Positions 1-5,442 of a stretch of 5,544 nucleotides of DNA are shown one piece after another (position 1 is the stretch's first letter; each line of letters starts with the position of its first letter). The DNA comes from a bacterium (GTDB taxonomy: Bacteria; BMS3Abin14). Under the pieces are notes generated by a model. It did not search any database, had not been told where the DNA came from, and worked only from the letters and a program-made list of their open reading frames with translations. A program made the translations under genes and the position numbers. The stretch lies in assembly GCA_022865845.1 (NCBI GenBank), contig JALHUC010000231.1:1-5544 (forward strand), in the 5' to 3' direction.

Positions 1-30
1 GTGTCTAGCTTCTAGTGTCTGGTGTCTAGT
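1..30. repeat. Degenerate 7-bp tandem array, left arm of an inverted pair
   Basis: Four consecutive 7-bp units can be read: GTGTCTA, GCTTCTA, GTGTCTG and GTGTCTA, followed by GTG. The array may continue beyond the left edge. Bases 15-31 are complementary to 201-217 at 16 of 17 positions, so the two arrays form an inverted pair around a spacer of about 170 bp. No protein explains the periodicity. Function is unknown. The units resemble in style the heptanucleotide short tandem repeats known from intergenic regions of cyanobacteria and some other bacteria. Confidence 0.8.
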
Positions 31-41
31 GAAAACCTCAA

Positions 42-57
42 ACTTCAGATCTCAAGT
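42..57. other. Near-palindrome centred on AGATCT
   Basis: The 16-bp word ACTTCAGATCTCAAGT is symmetric at 14 of 16 positions: ACTT and AAGT are the outer arms and AGATCT the core, with one C/C mismatch pair. It lies in an AT-rich noncoding stretch downstream of the ABC ATPase gene. It could be an operator for a gene to the left of the window, but a palindrome of this size can occur by chance and no promoter is evident beside it. Confidence 0.25.
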
Positions 58-152
58 GTTAAATATGGTCCGAAATCAAAAGTCAATAATTTCTATCCTT
101 TAAACCTTGTGATTTATTACCCTTTGATCATATTCTGTATACTGTGCTCCCA

Positions 153-172
153 GCCCTGAGCTTGTCAAAGAG
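153..172. repeat. Possible degenerate REP-like element
   Basis: The word GCCCTGAGCTTGTCAAAGAG resembles a short imperfect palindromic intergenic repeat, CCCTGAGCTTGTCGAAGGG, that I recall as frequent in several environmental bacterial genomes. This copy differs at a few positions in its right half. The identification is from memory. There is only one copy in the window, so its repetitive nature cannot be shown here. Confidence 0.3.
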
Positions 173-195
173 TGTGTTCTGTATTCCGGGTTTTA

Positions 196-228
196 CCAGA
201 CACTAGATACCAGACACCAGACACTGGG
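196..228. repeat. Degenerate 7-bp tandem array, right arm of an inverted pair
   Basis: Units are CCAGACA, CTAGATA, CCAGACA and CCAGACA, then CTGGG. Read on the minus strand they become the GTGTCTG-type units seen at 1-30, so this array is the inverted partner of that one. The array ends 2 bp from the stop codon of the ABC ATPase gene (231-233). There is no T-run on either side that would make a conventional intrinsic terminator. Confidence 0.8.
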
Positions 229-230
229 TT

Positions 231-998
231 TTATTCGGTCTCTTGCTGCCCGAATAAAGCCCGTTTTTCCCCTTCGCTCTCAATTGTAAGCCGCAGAAAG
301 ATCTCTTCCAGATGGGATCCTGGAACGCGTATCTGCTGCCCAAGTTCCTCAACACTTCCCAGGGCGGTTACGCTTCCGTGGTGAATGATCCCGATCCTGT
401 CGCAAACCGCCTCTGCGGTGGAAAGCTCGTGGGTCGTTAAAAAGATGGTCATTCCTTCCCGAGCCAGATCCCTGAACAGTTTCCTTACCTTCCGGGCTCC
501 CTTGGGGTCCAGTCCGACCATGGGTTCATCAACGATAAGGACTTTGGGGCTGTGGAGAAGAGCCGCCGCCATGGCCAATCGTTTTTTCATACCGTGGGAA
601 TAGCTTTCAATGAGGTGGTCGGACCATTGGGTAAGATCGAAAAATCCGAGTTGCTCGGCGGCCGCCTCACCTGCAGCACTATTGCTCATCCCGTAAAGCC
701 TTCCCGCAAAGCGCAGGAATTCACTCCCTGTCAACCGATCAAAAAGAAAGGGCGTATCGGGAATAAACCCCGTAACAGCTTTGGCCTTGAGCGGTTCTGT
801 GACCACGTCATACCCTCCCACTGAGACATGGCCCTTTGTCGGGAGCAAAAGTCCCGATAAAACCTTTATAGTAGTCGTTTTCCCTGCGCCGTTGGGGCCC
901 AGGAAACCAAAAACCTCTCCTGCTGGTACCTGCAGGTTCAGGTTGCACACCGCTTCGAAATCACCGTAGCGTTTTGTGAGGTTGTTTATAGAGATCAA
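231..998 (-). CDS. ABC transporter ATP-binding protein (export-type, CcmA/EcsA-like)
   Basis: This is a 255-residue single-domain ATPase expected to work on the cytoplasmic face with a membrane permease. It has Walker A GPNGAGKTT (34-42), signature YSHGM (133-137), Walker B VLIVDEP (153-159, catalytic Glu158), D-loop GLDP (162-165) and switch His190. The C-terminal SHLEEIFLRLT is typical of ATPases paired with ABC-2-type permeases. The Q-loop glutamine is replaced: the segment reads GFIPDTP (77-83), as in part of the EcsA/CcmA-like group. I chose the TTG at 996-998 because AGGAGA lies 7 nt upstream and the domain begins directly after it. The reading frame stays open to a TTG at 1037, but that extension is translated from repeat DNA. 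No permease lies in the window; it may be further left, beyond 230 bp of noncoding DNA. The substrate cannot be told. Confidence 0.9.
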   Translation of the reverse strand: MISINNLTKRYGDFEAVCNLNLQVPAGEVFGFLGPNGAGKTTTIKVLSGLLLPTKGHVSVGGYDVVTEPLKAKAVTGFIPDTPFLFDRLTGSEFLRFAGRLYGMSNSAAGEAAAEQLGFFDLTQWSDHLIESYSHGMKKRLAMAAALLHSPKVLIVDEPMVGLDPKGARKVRKLFRDLAREGMTIFLTTHELSTAEAVCDRIGIIHHGSVTALGSVEELGQQIRVPGSHLEEIFLRLTIESEGEKRALFGQQETE

Positions 999-1005
999 TA
1001 TACGG

Positions 1006-1011
1006 TCTCCT
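1006..1011 (-). promoter_or_regulatory. Ribosome binding site of the ABC ATPase gene
   Basis: On the minus strand this reads AGGAGA, 7 nt before the TTG at 998. It decides the start: the upstream TTG at 1037 lies inside a repeat array. The site is 11 bp from the end of the array at 1023-1057, so any hairpin formed by the inverted arrays would sit right beside it. Confidence 0.75.
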
Positions 1012-1022
1012 GTGAGACTATG

Positions 1023-1057
1023 AGTACCCTGTACCAAGTATCCAGTACTAAGTAATA
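1023..1057. repeat. Degenerate 7-bp tandem array, left arm of the Deg/ABC gap pair
   Basis: Five units are visible: AGTACCC, TGTACCA, AGTATCC, AGTACTA and AGTAATA. On the minus strand they read GGGTACT, TGGTACA, GGATACT, TAGTACT and TATTACT, the same word family as the array at 1085-1133. Bases 1023-1043 can pair with 1099-1119 at 18 of 21 positions. The array occupies the leader of the ABC ATPase gene. Confidence 0.85.
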
Positions 1058-1084
1058 AATGCCCATGAACCTGGGGATTTTCCC

Positions 1085-1133
1085 GGCTCCTGGCTCCTGG
1101 GTACTGGGTACTGGGTACTAGCTCCTAGCTACT
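1085..1133. repeat. 7-bp tandem array (GGGTACT type) overlapping the Deg stop codon
   Basis: Seven uninterrupted 7-bp units: GGCTCCT twice, GGGTACT three times, AGCTCCT once and AGCTACT once. The last unit overlaps the end of the Deg protease gene and supplies its stop codon (TAG, 1131-1129 on the minus strand). It is the inverted partner of 1023-1057; between them 1062-1075 can form a small inner hairpin (CCCA/TGGG). The mixed units show how one word drifts into the next within an array. Confidence 0.9.
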
Positions 1134-2610
1134 GCTTCAAAACCATCTTCGCTGTAAATTCACTCCCCTCCCGGATGATACTTACTTTAACATTCTCCTC
1201 CCATTCGATAGCCTCGAATATGGATTTGAATGTTTCAAGGTCGGGGGTGGGATATCCGTTGATCTTGACAATGAGGTCCCCCGGATGAAGCCCGGCCTTG
1301 TCGGCCTGGCTCATCCTGGCGATACGTGTGATCAGGACTCCTCTTTCGTACCTGTAGCCGAGTTGCTCCGCCAGCTTTTCTGTCAGTTCATCCACCGAGA
1401 AACCAAGAGCTGTCTGCAGGCGCACACTCCCATCACGGGGCCGGGCGGGCAGTTCTCCCACCTTTACCATGAAGGTGCTCGGCAGACCGTCCCTGATCAG
1501 GACTACCGGGACTTCATGACCAACAGGAAGGATACTTGATATCCTGTAATAGGAATCCACATTTTCCACGATCCTCCCCTTGACCCGTGTAATGATGTCC
1601 CCCCTTTTAATGCCTGATCCCTTCGCCACACCCCCTTCAAGAACTTCGCTGACGATCACCCCTTTGCTAACACCGGCTCCAAAGGCTTCCAGGATGGCGT
1701 CTGTGACCTCCTGAACCCTCAAACCCAGATCCGATCGGACCACCCGGCCGGTCCTAAGAAGGTTTTCCATAATCGTGGAGGCCATGTTGGAAGGAATAGC
1801 GAAGCCGATCCCCTGGTAGCCGCCGCTTCGGCTGAAAATAGCGGTATTGATGCCGATCACCTTACCGTCCAGATCAATGAGCGGGCCGCCGCTGTTACCT
1901 GGATTTATAGCCGCGTCGGTCTGGATGAAATCCTCCAGGTCGGCCAACCCCACATCGGCCCTCCCTTTGGCGCTTACGATCCCCACCGTTACACTCTGCC
2001 CAAGTCCAAAGGGGTTGCCTATTGCTACGGCCCATTCTCCCACTTCGATATTGTCGGAATCGCCCATCGTGGCGACCGGGTAGTTTCCCTCAGGCAGCTT
2101 GAGCACGGCGATATCGGTCCGCGGATCGCTGCCGATGACCGTAGCGGACACCTCCGTCCTGTCGCTTAAAGTAACTCTGATCTCCTCTGCACCTTCGATG
2201 ACATGGTTGTTGGTCAGGATGATACCCTCTTTTTTGACGATGACCCCTGAGCCCAACCCGACCTGGACCATTTTTTCATCAGACGGGCCGTAATACTCCC
2301 TTCCAAAGTCCTGTCCAAAGAACTCTCTGAACGGCTCGAACATCTCACCGAAGAACCGGTCCGAGGGGTCCAATCTTCTGGATGAAGAACGCCGGAAGGT
2401 CCTTATGTTCACGACGGAGGGGGTGACGTTACGGCTGATGCGGACAAAATCCCGGCCTGTGTTCTTAAGGGCCAATATTTCACTGTCGGCGGAATAGGCC
2501 ACATCCGAACAGGCAAAAATAGCGAAAAGAAATATCGCCGCTGCTGTGGTGATCTGGAACAAGCGGAAGCTAGCTGAAAAAATCCGAGGCACTGAGTCCC
2601 TCTTTTTCAA
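1129..2610 (-). CDS. degP: DegP/HtrA (Do) family periplasmic serine endoprotease
   Basis: This is an envelope quality-control protease that degrades misfolded proteins. Its longest form has 493 residues, normal for the family. An N-terminal hydrophobic segment (about 19-33) with a likely signal peptidase I site near 39-41 sends it to the periplasm. A Cys at 34 follows IFA, a poor lipobox. The trypsin-like domain carries the full triad His136 (TNNHVI), Asp166 (DPRTDIAVLK) and Ser240 (GNSGGP). Two PDZ domains follow, at about 285-385 and 400-490. The start is uncertain. TTG at 2608-2610 has AAGGAG 4 nt upstream; GTG at 2590-2592 has AGAGG 6 nt upstream and still leaves a good signal peptide. 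Either start lies inside the sigma gene, implying translational coupling. DegP versus DegQ cannot be told apart from sequence alone. Confidence 0.93.
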   Translation of the reverse strand: MKKRDSVPRIFSASFRLFQITTAAAIFLFAIFACSDVAYSADSEILALKNTGRDFVRISRNVTPSVVNIRTFRRSSSRRLDPSDRFFGEMFEPFREFFGQDFGREYYGPSDEKMVQVGLGSGVIVKKEGIILTNNHVIEGAEEIRVTLSDRTEVSATVIGSDPRTDIAVLKLPEGNYPVATMGDSDNIEVGEWAVAIGNPFGLGQSVTVGIVSAKGRADVGLADLEDFIQTDAAINPGNSGGPLIDLDGKVIGINTAIFSRSGGYQGIGFAIPSNMASTIMENLLRTGRVVRSDLGLRVQEVTDAILEAFGAGVSKGVIVSEVLEGGVAKGSGIKRGDIITRVKGRIVENVDSYYRISSILPVGHEVPVVLIRDGLPSTFMVKVGELPARPRDGSVRLQTALGFSVDELTEKLAEQLGYRYERGVLITRIARMSQADKAGLHPGDLIVKINGYPTPDLETFKSIFEAIEWEENVKVSIIREGSEFTAKMVLKQ

Positions 2611-3742
2611 GATACTCCTTCAGGTTTTTGATGATCCTGGCCTCCAGCTGCCTGACCCTTTCTCTGGTTATTCCCAGCTTTTCACCAACAACCTGAAGGG
2701 TCAGTGGGTCATCTCTCATCCATCTCATTGTAAAGATCTTTCGATCCCGGTCAGCAAGTGTCGCCACAAATTCGGACAACTTTTCAAGATAGATTGACCT
2801 TGTTTCGGCATCTGCAACCTTGCTCTCAGTATCCGGTTCAAGAGCGGGGATCGTATCGTAAAGGGAGAAATCTCCATCATGGCCGCGTTTGGCCTCAAGG
2901 GAAAGATCTCCTGTGCTCAGGCGCATGGCCATCTCATCCACTTCCGATTCTTTTACCTTGAGGGATTTTGCGATAGCCTTGGAATCAGGTTCGATCCCCA
3001 TCCGTCTTAGCCGTTCACGCTCTTTCCCCAGTTGGAAATAGAGAGTCCTCTGGGCCTGGGTCGTCCCGATCTTCACCATCCTCGTGTTATTCATGATGTA
3101 ACGTATGATATAGGCTCTTACCCACCAGGCGGCGTAGGAAGAGAACCGTACACCGCGGTAGGGGTCATATTTCTTCACCGCCTGCATCAGCCCCACGTTC
3201 CCCTCCTGAATGAGGTCTACGATCTCCCTCCACAGGCGCCTGTATTCAAGAGCTATCTTTATGACAAGTTTGAGGTTCGATGTTACGAGGGTATAAGCGG
3301 AATCGATATCCTCTGTTTCCAGGTACCTGATCGCAATTTCCTTTTCCTCATCCCGGGTCAGGACAGGGTAATAGCGGAGAGTCTGATAATAAGCCGAGAC
3401 CGGATCGTAAATGGCCGGTTTGGAGGAGGACCCTCGTACATCCTTTTTCTCCTTGAGATCCACCGGCTCCTCTTCAAGGAGAATTTCGGACTCCGAAACG
3501 ATGATCTCATCAGGGGAAACCACATCTTCCGGAGTTTGCTGTCTGGCTTTTTCTCGGGAAGCAGGATCAGACTTAGTCCTGGTCTTAGTCTTAGTCTTAG
3601 TCTTAGTCTTAGTCTTGGTCTTGGTACTGGTCTTGGTACTGGTCGTTGTCCTGGTACTTACCTTAGCCTTGGGCGTGGCCCCCGGCCCCGATTTAGACTC
3701 GCGCCTGGTTTGAACTGTAGTTTTTTTCTTTTTATCAGTCAT
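2570..3742 (-). CDS. rpoH: RNA polymerase sigma factor, sigma-32 (RpoH-like) family with a long Lys/Thr-rich N-terminus
   Basis: It directs RNA polymerase to a promoter subset, by family often heat or envelope stress genes. Region 1.2 lies near 113-142, region 2 at about 152-221 (including the polymerase-binding DLIQEGNVGLMQAV and the -10-recognising FSSYAAWWVRAYIIRYIM), and region 3 at about 230-305. Region 4 (about 325-378) has the helix-turn-helix GEKLGITRERVRQLEARI. QRTLYFQLG at 231-239 matches the RpoH box (family form QRKLFFNLR), placing it in the sigma-32 group rather than housekeeping RpoD. The protein has 390 residues against about 285 for typical RpoH. The excess is an N-terminal extension: a basic part with a (Thr-Lys) tract at 36-57, then an acidic stretch at 72-94. 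The ATG at 3742 has AGGA 6 nt upstream and is the only ATG before the sigma domains. The gene overlaps rlmN by 8 bp and the downstream protease gene by up to 41 bp. Confidence 0.92.
   Translation of the reverse strand: MTDKKKKTTVQTRRESKSGPGATPKAKVSTRTTTSTKTSTKTKTKTKTKTKTKTRTKSDPASREKARQQTPEDVVSPDEIIVSESEILLEEEPVDLKEKKDVRGSSSKPAIYDPVSAYYQTLRYYPVLTRDEEKEIAIRYLETEDIDSAYTLVTSNLKLVIKIALEYRRLWREIVDLIQEGNVGLMQAVKKYDPYRGVRFSSYAAWWVRAYIIRYIMNNTRMVKIGTTQAQRTLYFQLGKERERLRRMGIEPDSKAIAKSLKVKESEVDEMAMRLSTGDLSLEAKRGHDGDFSLYDTIPALEPDTESKVADAETRSIYLEKLSEFVATLADRDRKIFTMRWMRDDPLTLQVVGEKLGITRERVRQLEARIIKNLKEYLEKEGLSASDFFS
3570..3659. repeat. In-frame 6-bp microsatellite encoding a (Thr-Lys)n tract
   Basis: Five perfect GTCTTA units run at 3582-3611. 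About seven degenerate units (GTCTTG, GTACTG, GTCGTT, GTCCTG and similar) extend to 3659, and two more imperfect ones lie before 3582. On the coding strand the perfect unit reads as alternating AAG and ACT codons, giving the Lys/Thr tract of the sigma factor. The unit length is a multiple of three, so slippage would change protein length by two residues per unit without breaking the frame. Confidence 0.9.
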
Positions 3743-4772
3743 GTTGTTTCCTGGCGGACCCCGCCTTTAATTGACCACAGGCAGCACCGATCTCCTGCCC
3801 GCGGCTCTTTCTCATCGTCGCCAGAACACCGTAGTCATATAGACTATCCTGAAAAGCCCTGGCCTTTTCCTCAGAGGGTGCTCTGAAACCTGAAAAGTTC
3901 TCGTTGCACGGAATAAGGTTGACCTTGGCGGGAAGCCCCTTGAGGAGCTTCTGCAGACGCAGGACATCCTCTTGTGTATCATTGACACCCTCAATGAGCA
4001 CATACTCGAAGGTTATCCTGCTCCTGGCCTTCAGCGGGAACCTGCCGACCGCATCCATTAGAGATCCAATGGGATATTGCCTATTAACCGGCATTATTTT
4101 TGATCTGGTTTTGTCATCGGTGGCGTTAAGAGATACGGCCAGATTAACGTCCGGGCCCTCTGTTGCCAGCCGTATGATACCGGGAACCCAACCACAGGTT
4201 GAAACCGTAACCCTCCTGGGGCTGAAATTCAGCCCACGGTCCGAAAGGATCACCTCCAGAGCCGGCTGCAGGGACTCCAGGTTAAGAAGGGGCTCTCCCA
4301 TTCCCATGAATACAAGGTTTCTCACATTGAGACGATCCCCACTATGTCGTATGGCATACACAATCTGAGCCAGGATCTCACCTGTAGTGAGGTTCCTGCC
4401 GCCTGGGTTCCTGCCCGTCTCACAAAAGGCACATGACATGTTGCATCCGGACTGGGTGGATATACACAATGTATTGTGACCGTCCTCCGGGATGAGAACA
4501 GATTCTATCATCTCTCCATCCTCCAGAATATGGAGGAACTTCACTGTTTGGTCCCTGGTTTCGCTCCTCTCAATCTCCCTCAGAGGCATTAGATCGCAAA
4601 GACCGGCAAGTGATTCCCTCATTGATACCGGCATGTCGGTCATATTCCTGAAATCATCTGCACCCAGTGTGTAAACCCAGCGTAGCACCTGGGCCGTTCG
4701 AAAAGGACGGGGATCGAGACCAGCAAGCAGCTCCTCGAGTTCCTCAAATGACAGGTCGAAAAAGTTTTTCAT
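3735..4772 (-). CDS. rlmN: Dual-specificity 23S rRNA/tRNA adenine-C2 methyltransferase RlmN
   Basis: This is a radical SAM enzyme that, by family, makes m2A2503 in 23S rRNA and m2A37 in some tRNAs; it acts in the cytoplasm. The 345 residues are of normal length. The 4Fe-4S motif CxxxCxxC is at Cys110, Cys114 and Cys117. Cys103 and Cys332 (in AACGQL) match the family's conserved extra cysteines, corresponding to E. coli Cys118 and the methyl-carrying Cys355. The SAM-contacting GMGEP is at 157-161 and the SLNA motif at 214-217. The N-terminal MKNFFDLSFEELEELL fits the normal RlmN start, so I keep ATG 4772, although no Shine-Dalgarno sequence is visible: the upstream bases are pyrimidine-rich repeat DNA. 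The stop overlaps the sigma gene start (ATGACTGA), suggesting translational coupling. Confidence 0.95.
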   Translation of the reverse strand: MKNFFDLSFEELEELLAGLDPRPFRTAQVLRWVYTLGADDFRNMTDMPVSMRESLAGLCDLMPLREIERSETRDQTVKFLHILEDGEMIESVLIPEDGHNTLCISTQSGCNMSCAFCETGRNPGGRNLTTGEILAQIVYAIRHSGDRLNVRNLVFMGMGEPLLNLESLQPALEVILSDRGLNFSPRRVTVSTCGWVPGIIRLATEGPDVNLAVSLNATDDKTRSKIMPVNRQYPIGSLMDAVGRFPLKARSRITFEYVLIEGVNDTQEDVLRLQKLLKGLPAKVNLIPCNENFSGFRAPSEEKARAFQDSLYDYGVLATMRKSRGQEIGAACGQLKAGSARKQHD

Positions 4773-4807
4773 AGGATAGGTAATCAGTAATCGGTAATCG
4801 GTAACCC
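4773..4807. repeat. 7-bp tandem array (GTAATCG type) abutting the rlmN start codon
   Basis: Units are AGGATAG, GTAATCA, GTAATCG, GTAATCG and GTAACCC. The first unit begins at the base next to the rlmN start codon, so the array occupies the place where a ribosome binding site is expected. Bases 4780-4794 pair with 4881-4895 at 12 of 15 positions, making it the left arm of an inverted pair. Confidence 0.8.
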
Positions 4808-4814
4808 CAAAACA

Positions 4815-4842
4815 AAAATATATATTCCCAGCTATTTAACAA
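4815..4842 (-). promoter_or_regulatory. Possible weak sigma-70-type promoter for rlmN
   Basis: In the AT-rich centre of the ndk-rlmN gap, the minus strand reads TTGTTA (4842-4837), a 16-bp spacer and TATTTT (4820-4815). Each hexamer matches the consensus at 4 of 6 positions. It is correctly oriented and about 43 bp upstream of the rlmN start. AT-rich DNA yields such matches easily, so this is only a candidate; rlmN may also be read from the ndk promoter. Confidence 0.25.
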
Positions 4843-4878
4843 AAATGCTTAAATTGAGCTATACAGGTTGTTCGTTTT

Positions 4879-4927
4879 CACCGACCACTGATAACTGTTT
4901 CTGTATTTCTCCTGGATACTGGGTACT
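4879..4927. repeat. Degenerate 7-bp array downstream of ndk, right arm of an inverted pair
   Basis: Seven units in one 7-bp frame: CACCGAC, CACTGAT, AACTGTT, TCTGTAT, TTCTCCT, GGATACT and GGGTACT. The left part is inverted relative to the array at 4773-4807. The right part (GGATACT, GGGTACT) uses the word family of the array at 1085-1133, linking two distant gaps. It ends 5 bp from the ndk stop codon. The middle units are strongly degenerate and fit by periodic position more than by sequence. Confidence 0.65.
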
Positions 4928-4932
4928 ATAAA

Positions 4933-5355
4933 TTAAAATATTTCCTCATCATCGAAAAAATAGGGAATCTCAACAACAGCCGATTCCGGGGAATCGGAAC
5001 CGTGAACGATGTTTCTTTCAATGCTCTCAGCATGATCGGCCCTGATGGTCCCGGGTGCAGCCTCTTTCGGGTTGGTGGCTCCCATGATATCACGATTTCT
5101 GGAAATGGCATCGTTACCCTCGAGCACCAGGACCACGACTGGTCCGGAGGACATGTACTCCATTAACTCCCCATAGAAAGGCCTTTCCTTATGTACGATG
5201 TAGAATCCACCAGCCTGTTCCGGTGTCATGTGTACCATTTTTATGGCTGCGACCCTGAGCCCTGCAGCCTCAAACCTGGACAGCACATCGCCGATGACAT
5301 TTTTTTCAACACCGTCGGGCTTAATGATGGAAAGTGTTTGTTCGATCCGCGCCAT
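4933..5355 (-). CDS. ndk: Nucleoside diphosphate kinase
   Basis: It transfers the gamma phosphate from ATP to nucleoside diphosphates through a phosphohistidine, balancing NTP and dNTP pools in the cytoplasm. At 140 residues it is full length and its residues fall on the usual family numbering: Lys12, Tyr52, Arg88, Thr94, Arg105, Asn115, catalytic His118 in NIVHGSDS (115-122) and Glu129. The ATG at 5355 has AGAGAGG 7 nt upstream (5363-5369). The acidic tail (DDEEIF) is a little longer than the core needs. It is separated from rlmN by 160 bp of repeat and AT-rich DNA, so co-transcription is possible but not shown. Confidence 0.96.
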   Translation of the reverse strand: MARIEQTLSIIKPDGVEKNVIGDVLSRFEAAGLRVAAIKMVHMTPEQAGGFYIVHKERPFYGELMEYMSSGPVVVLVLEGNDAISRNRDIMGATNPKEAAPGTIRADHAESIERNIVHGSDSPESAVVEIPYFFDDEEIF

Positions 5356-5390
5356 GTAAGAACCTCTCTTTCACTCCTTTGTCGGGAGTC

Positions 5391-5411
5391 TGGTGCCGCT
5401 GACCGGCACCA
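5391..5411. other. Perfect inverted repeat in the ndk leader
   Basis: TGGTGCCG (5391-5398) and CGGCACCA (5404-5411) form a perfect 8-bp GC-rich stem around a 5-nt loop. It lies 36 bp upstream of the ndk start and, if transcribed, would form a stable hairpin just before the ribosome binding site. There is no T-run after it on either strand, so it is not a typical terminator. It could be a leader hairpin or an operator. Confidence 0.55.
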
Positions 5412-5442
5412 TAAACTACCGAAAAATAATGGTTGATCATCC

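Noticed and set aside
196..228. Intrinsic terminator after the ABC ATPase gene
   Set aside because: The array alone has little self-complementarity, its pairing partner is about 170 bp away, and no U-tract follows.
172..384. Small plus-strand open frame of 70 codons
   Set aside because: Its first part is translated 7-bp repeat and the rest is antisense to the ABC ATPase; there is no ribosome binding site or recognisable domain.
999..1037. Longer N-terminus of the ABC ATPase from a TTG at 1037
   Set aside because: The added 13 residues are partly translated from repeat units, whereas the TTG at 998 has a well-placed AGGAGA and begins where family members begin.
1..1133. CRISPR array
   Set aside because: The repeats are 7-bp units in direct contact with no unique spacers of 30-40 bp, and no cas genes are present.
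3623..3659. GGTACT words inside the sigma gene as part of the 7-bp repeat family
   Set aside because: They follow a 6-bp, not 7-bp, period and are explained by Thr codon variants in the (Thr-Lys) microsatellite; the likeness is probably chance.
3032..3886. 284-codon plus-strand open frame with a Leu/Ser repeat
   Set aside because: It is the antisense of the sigma gene and the end of rlmN. The Leu/Ser repeat is the complement of the (Thr-Lys) microsatellite.
4926..5111. 61-codon minus-strand open frame inside ndk
   Set aside because: It is an alternative frame of the clear ndk gene with no supporting motif.
5391..5411. Terminator of a gene to the right
   Set aside because: The stem is good but no T-run follows it on either strand, and it sits just upstream of the ndk ribosome binding site.
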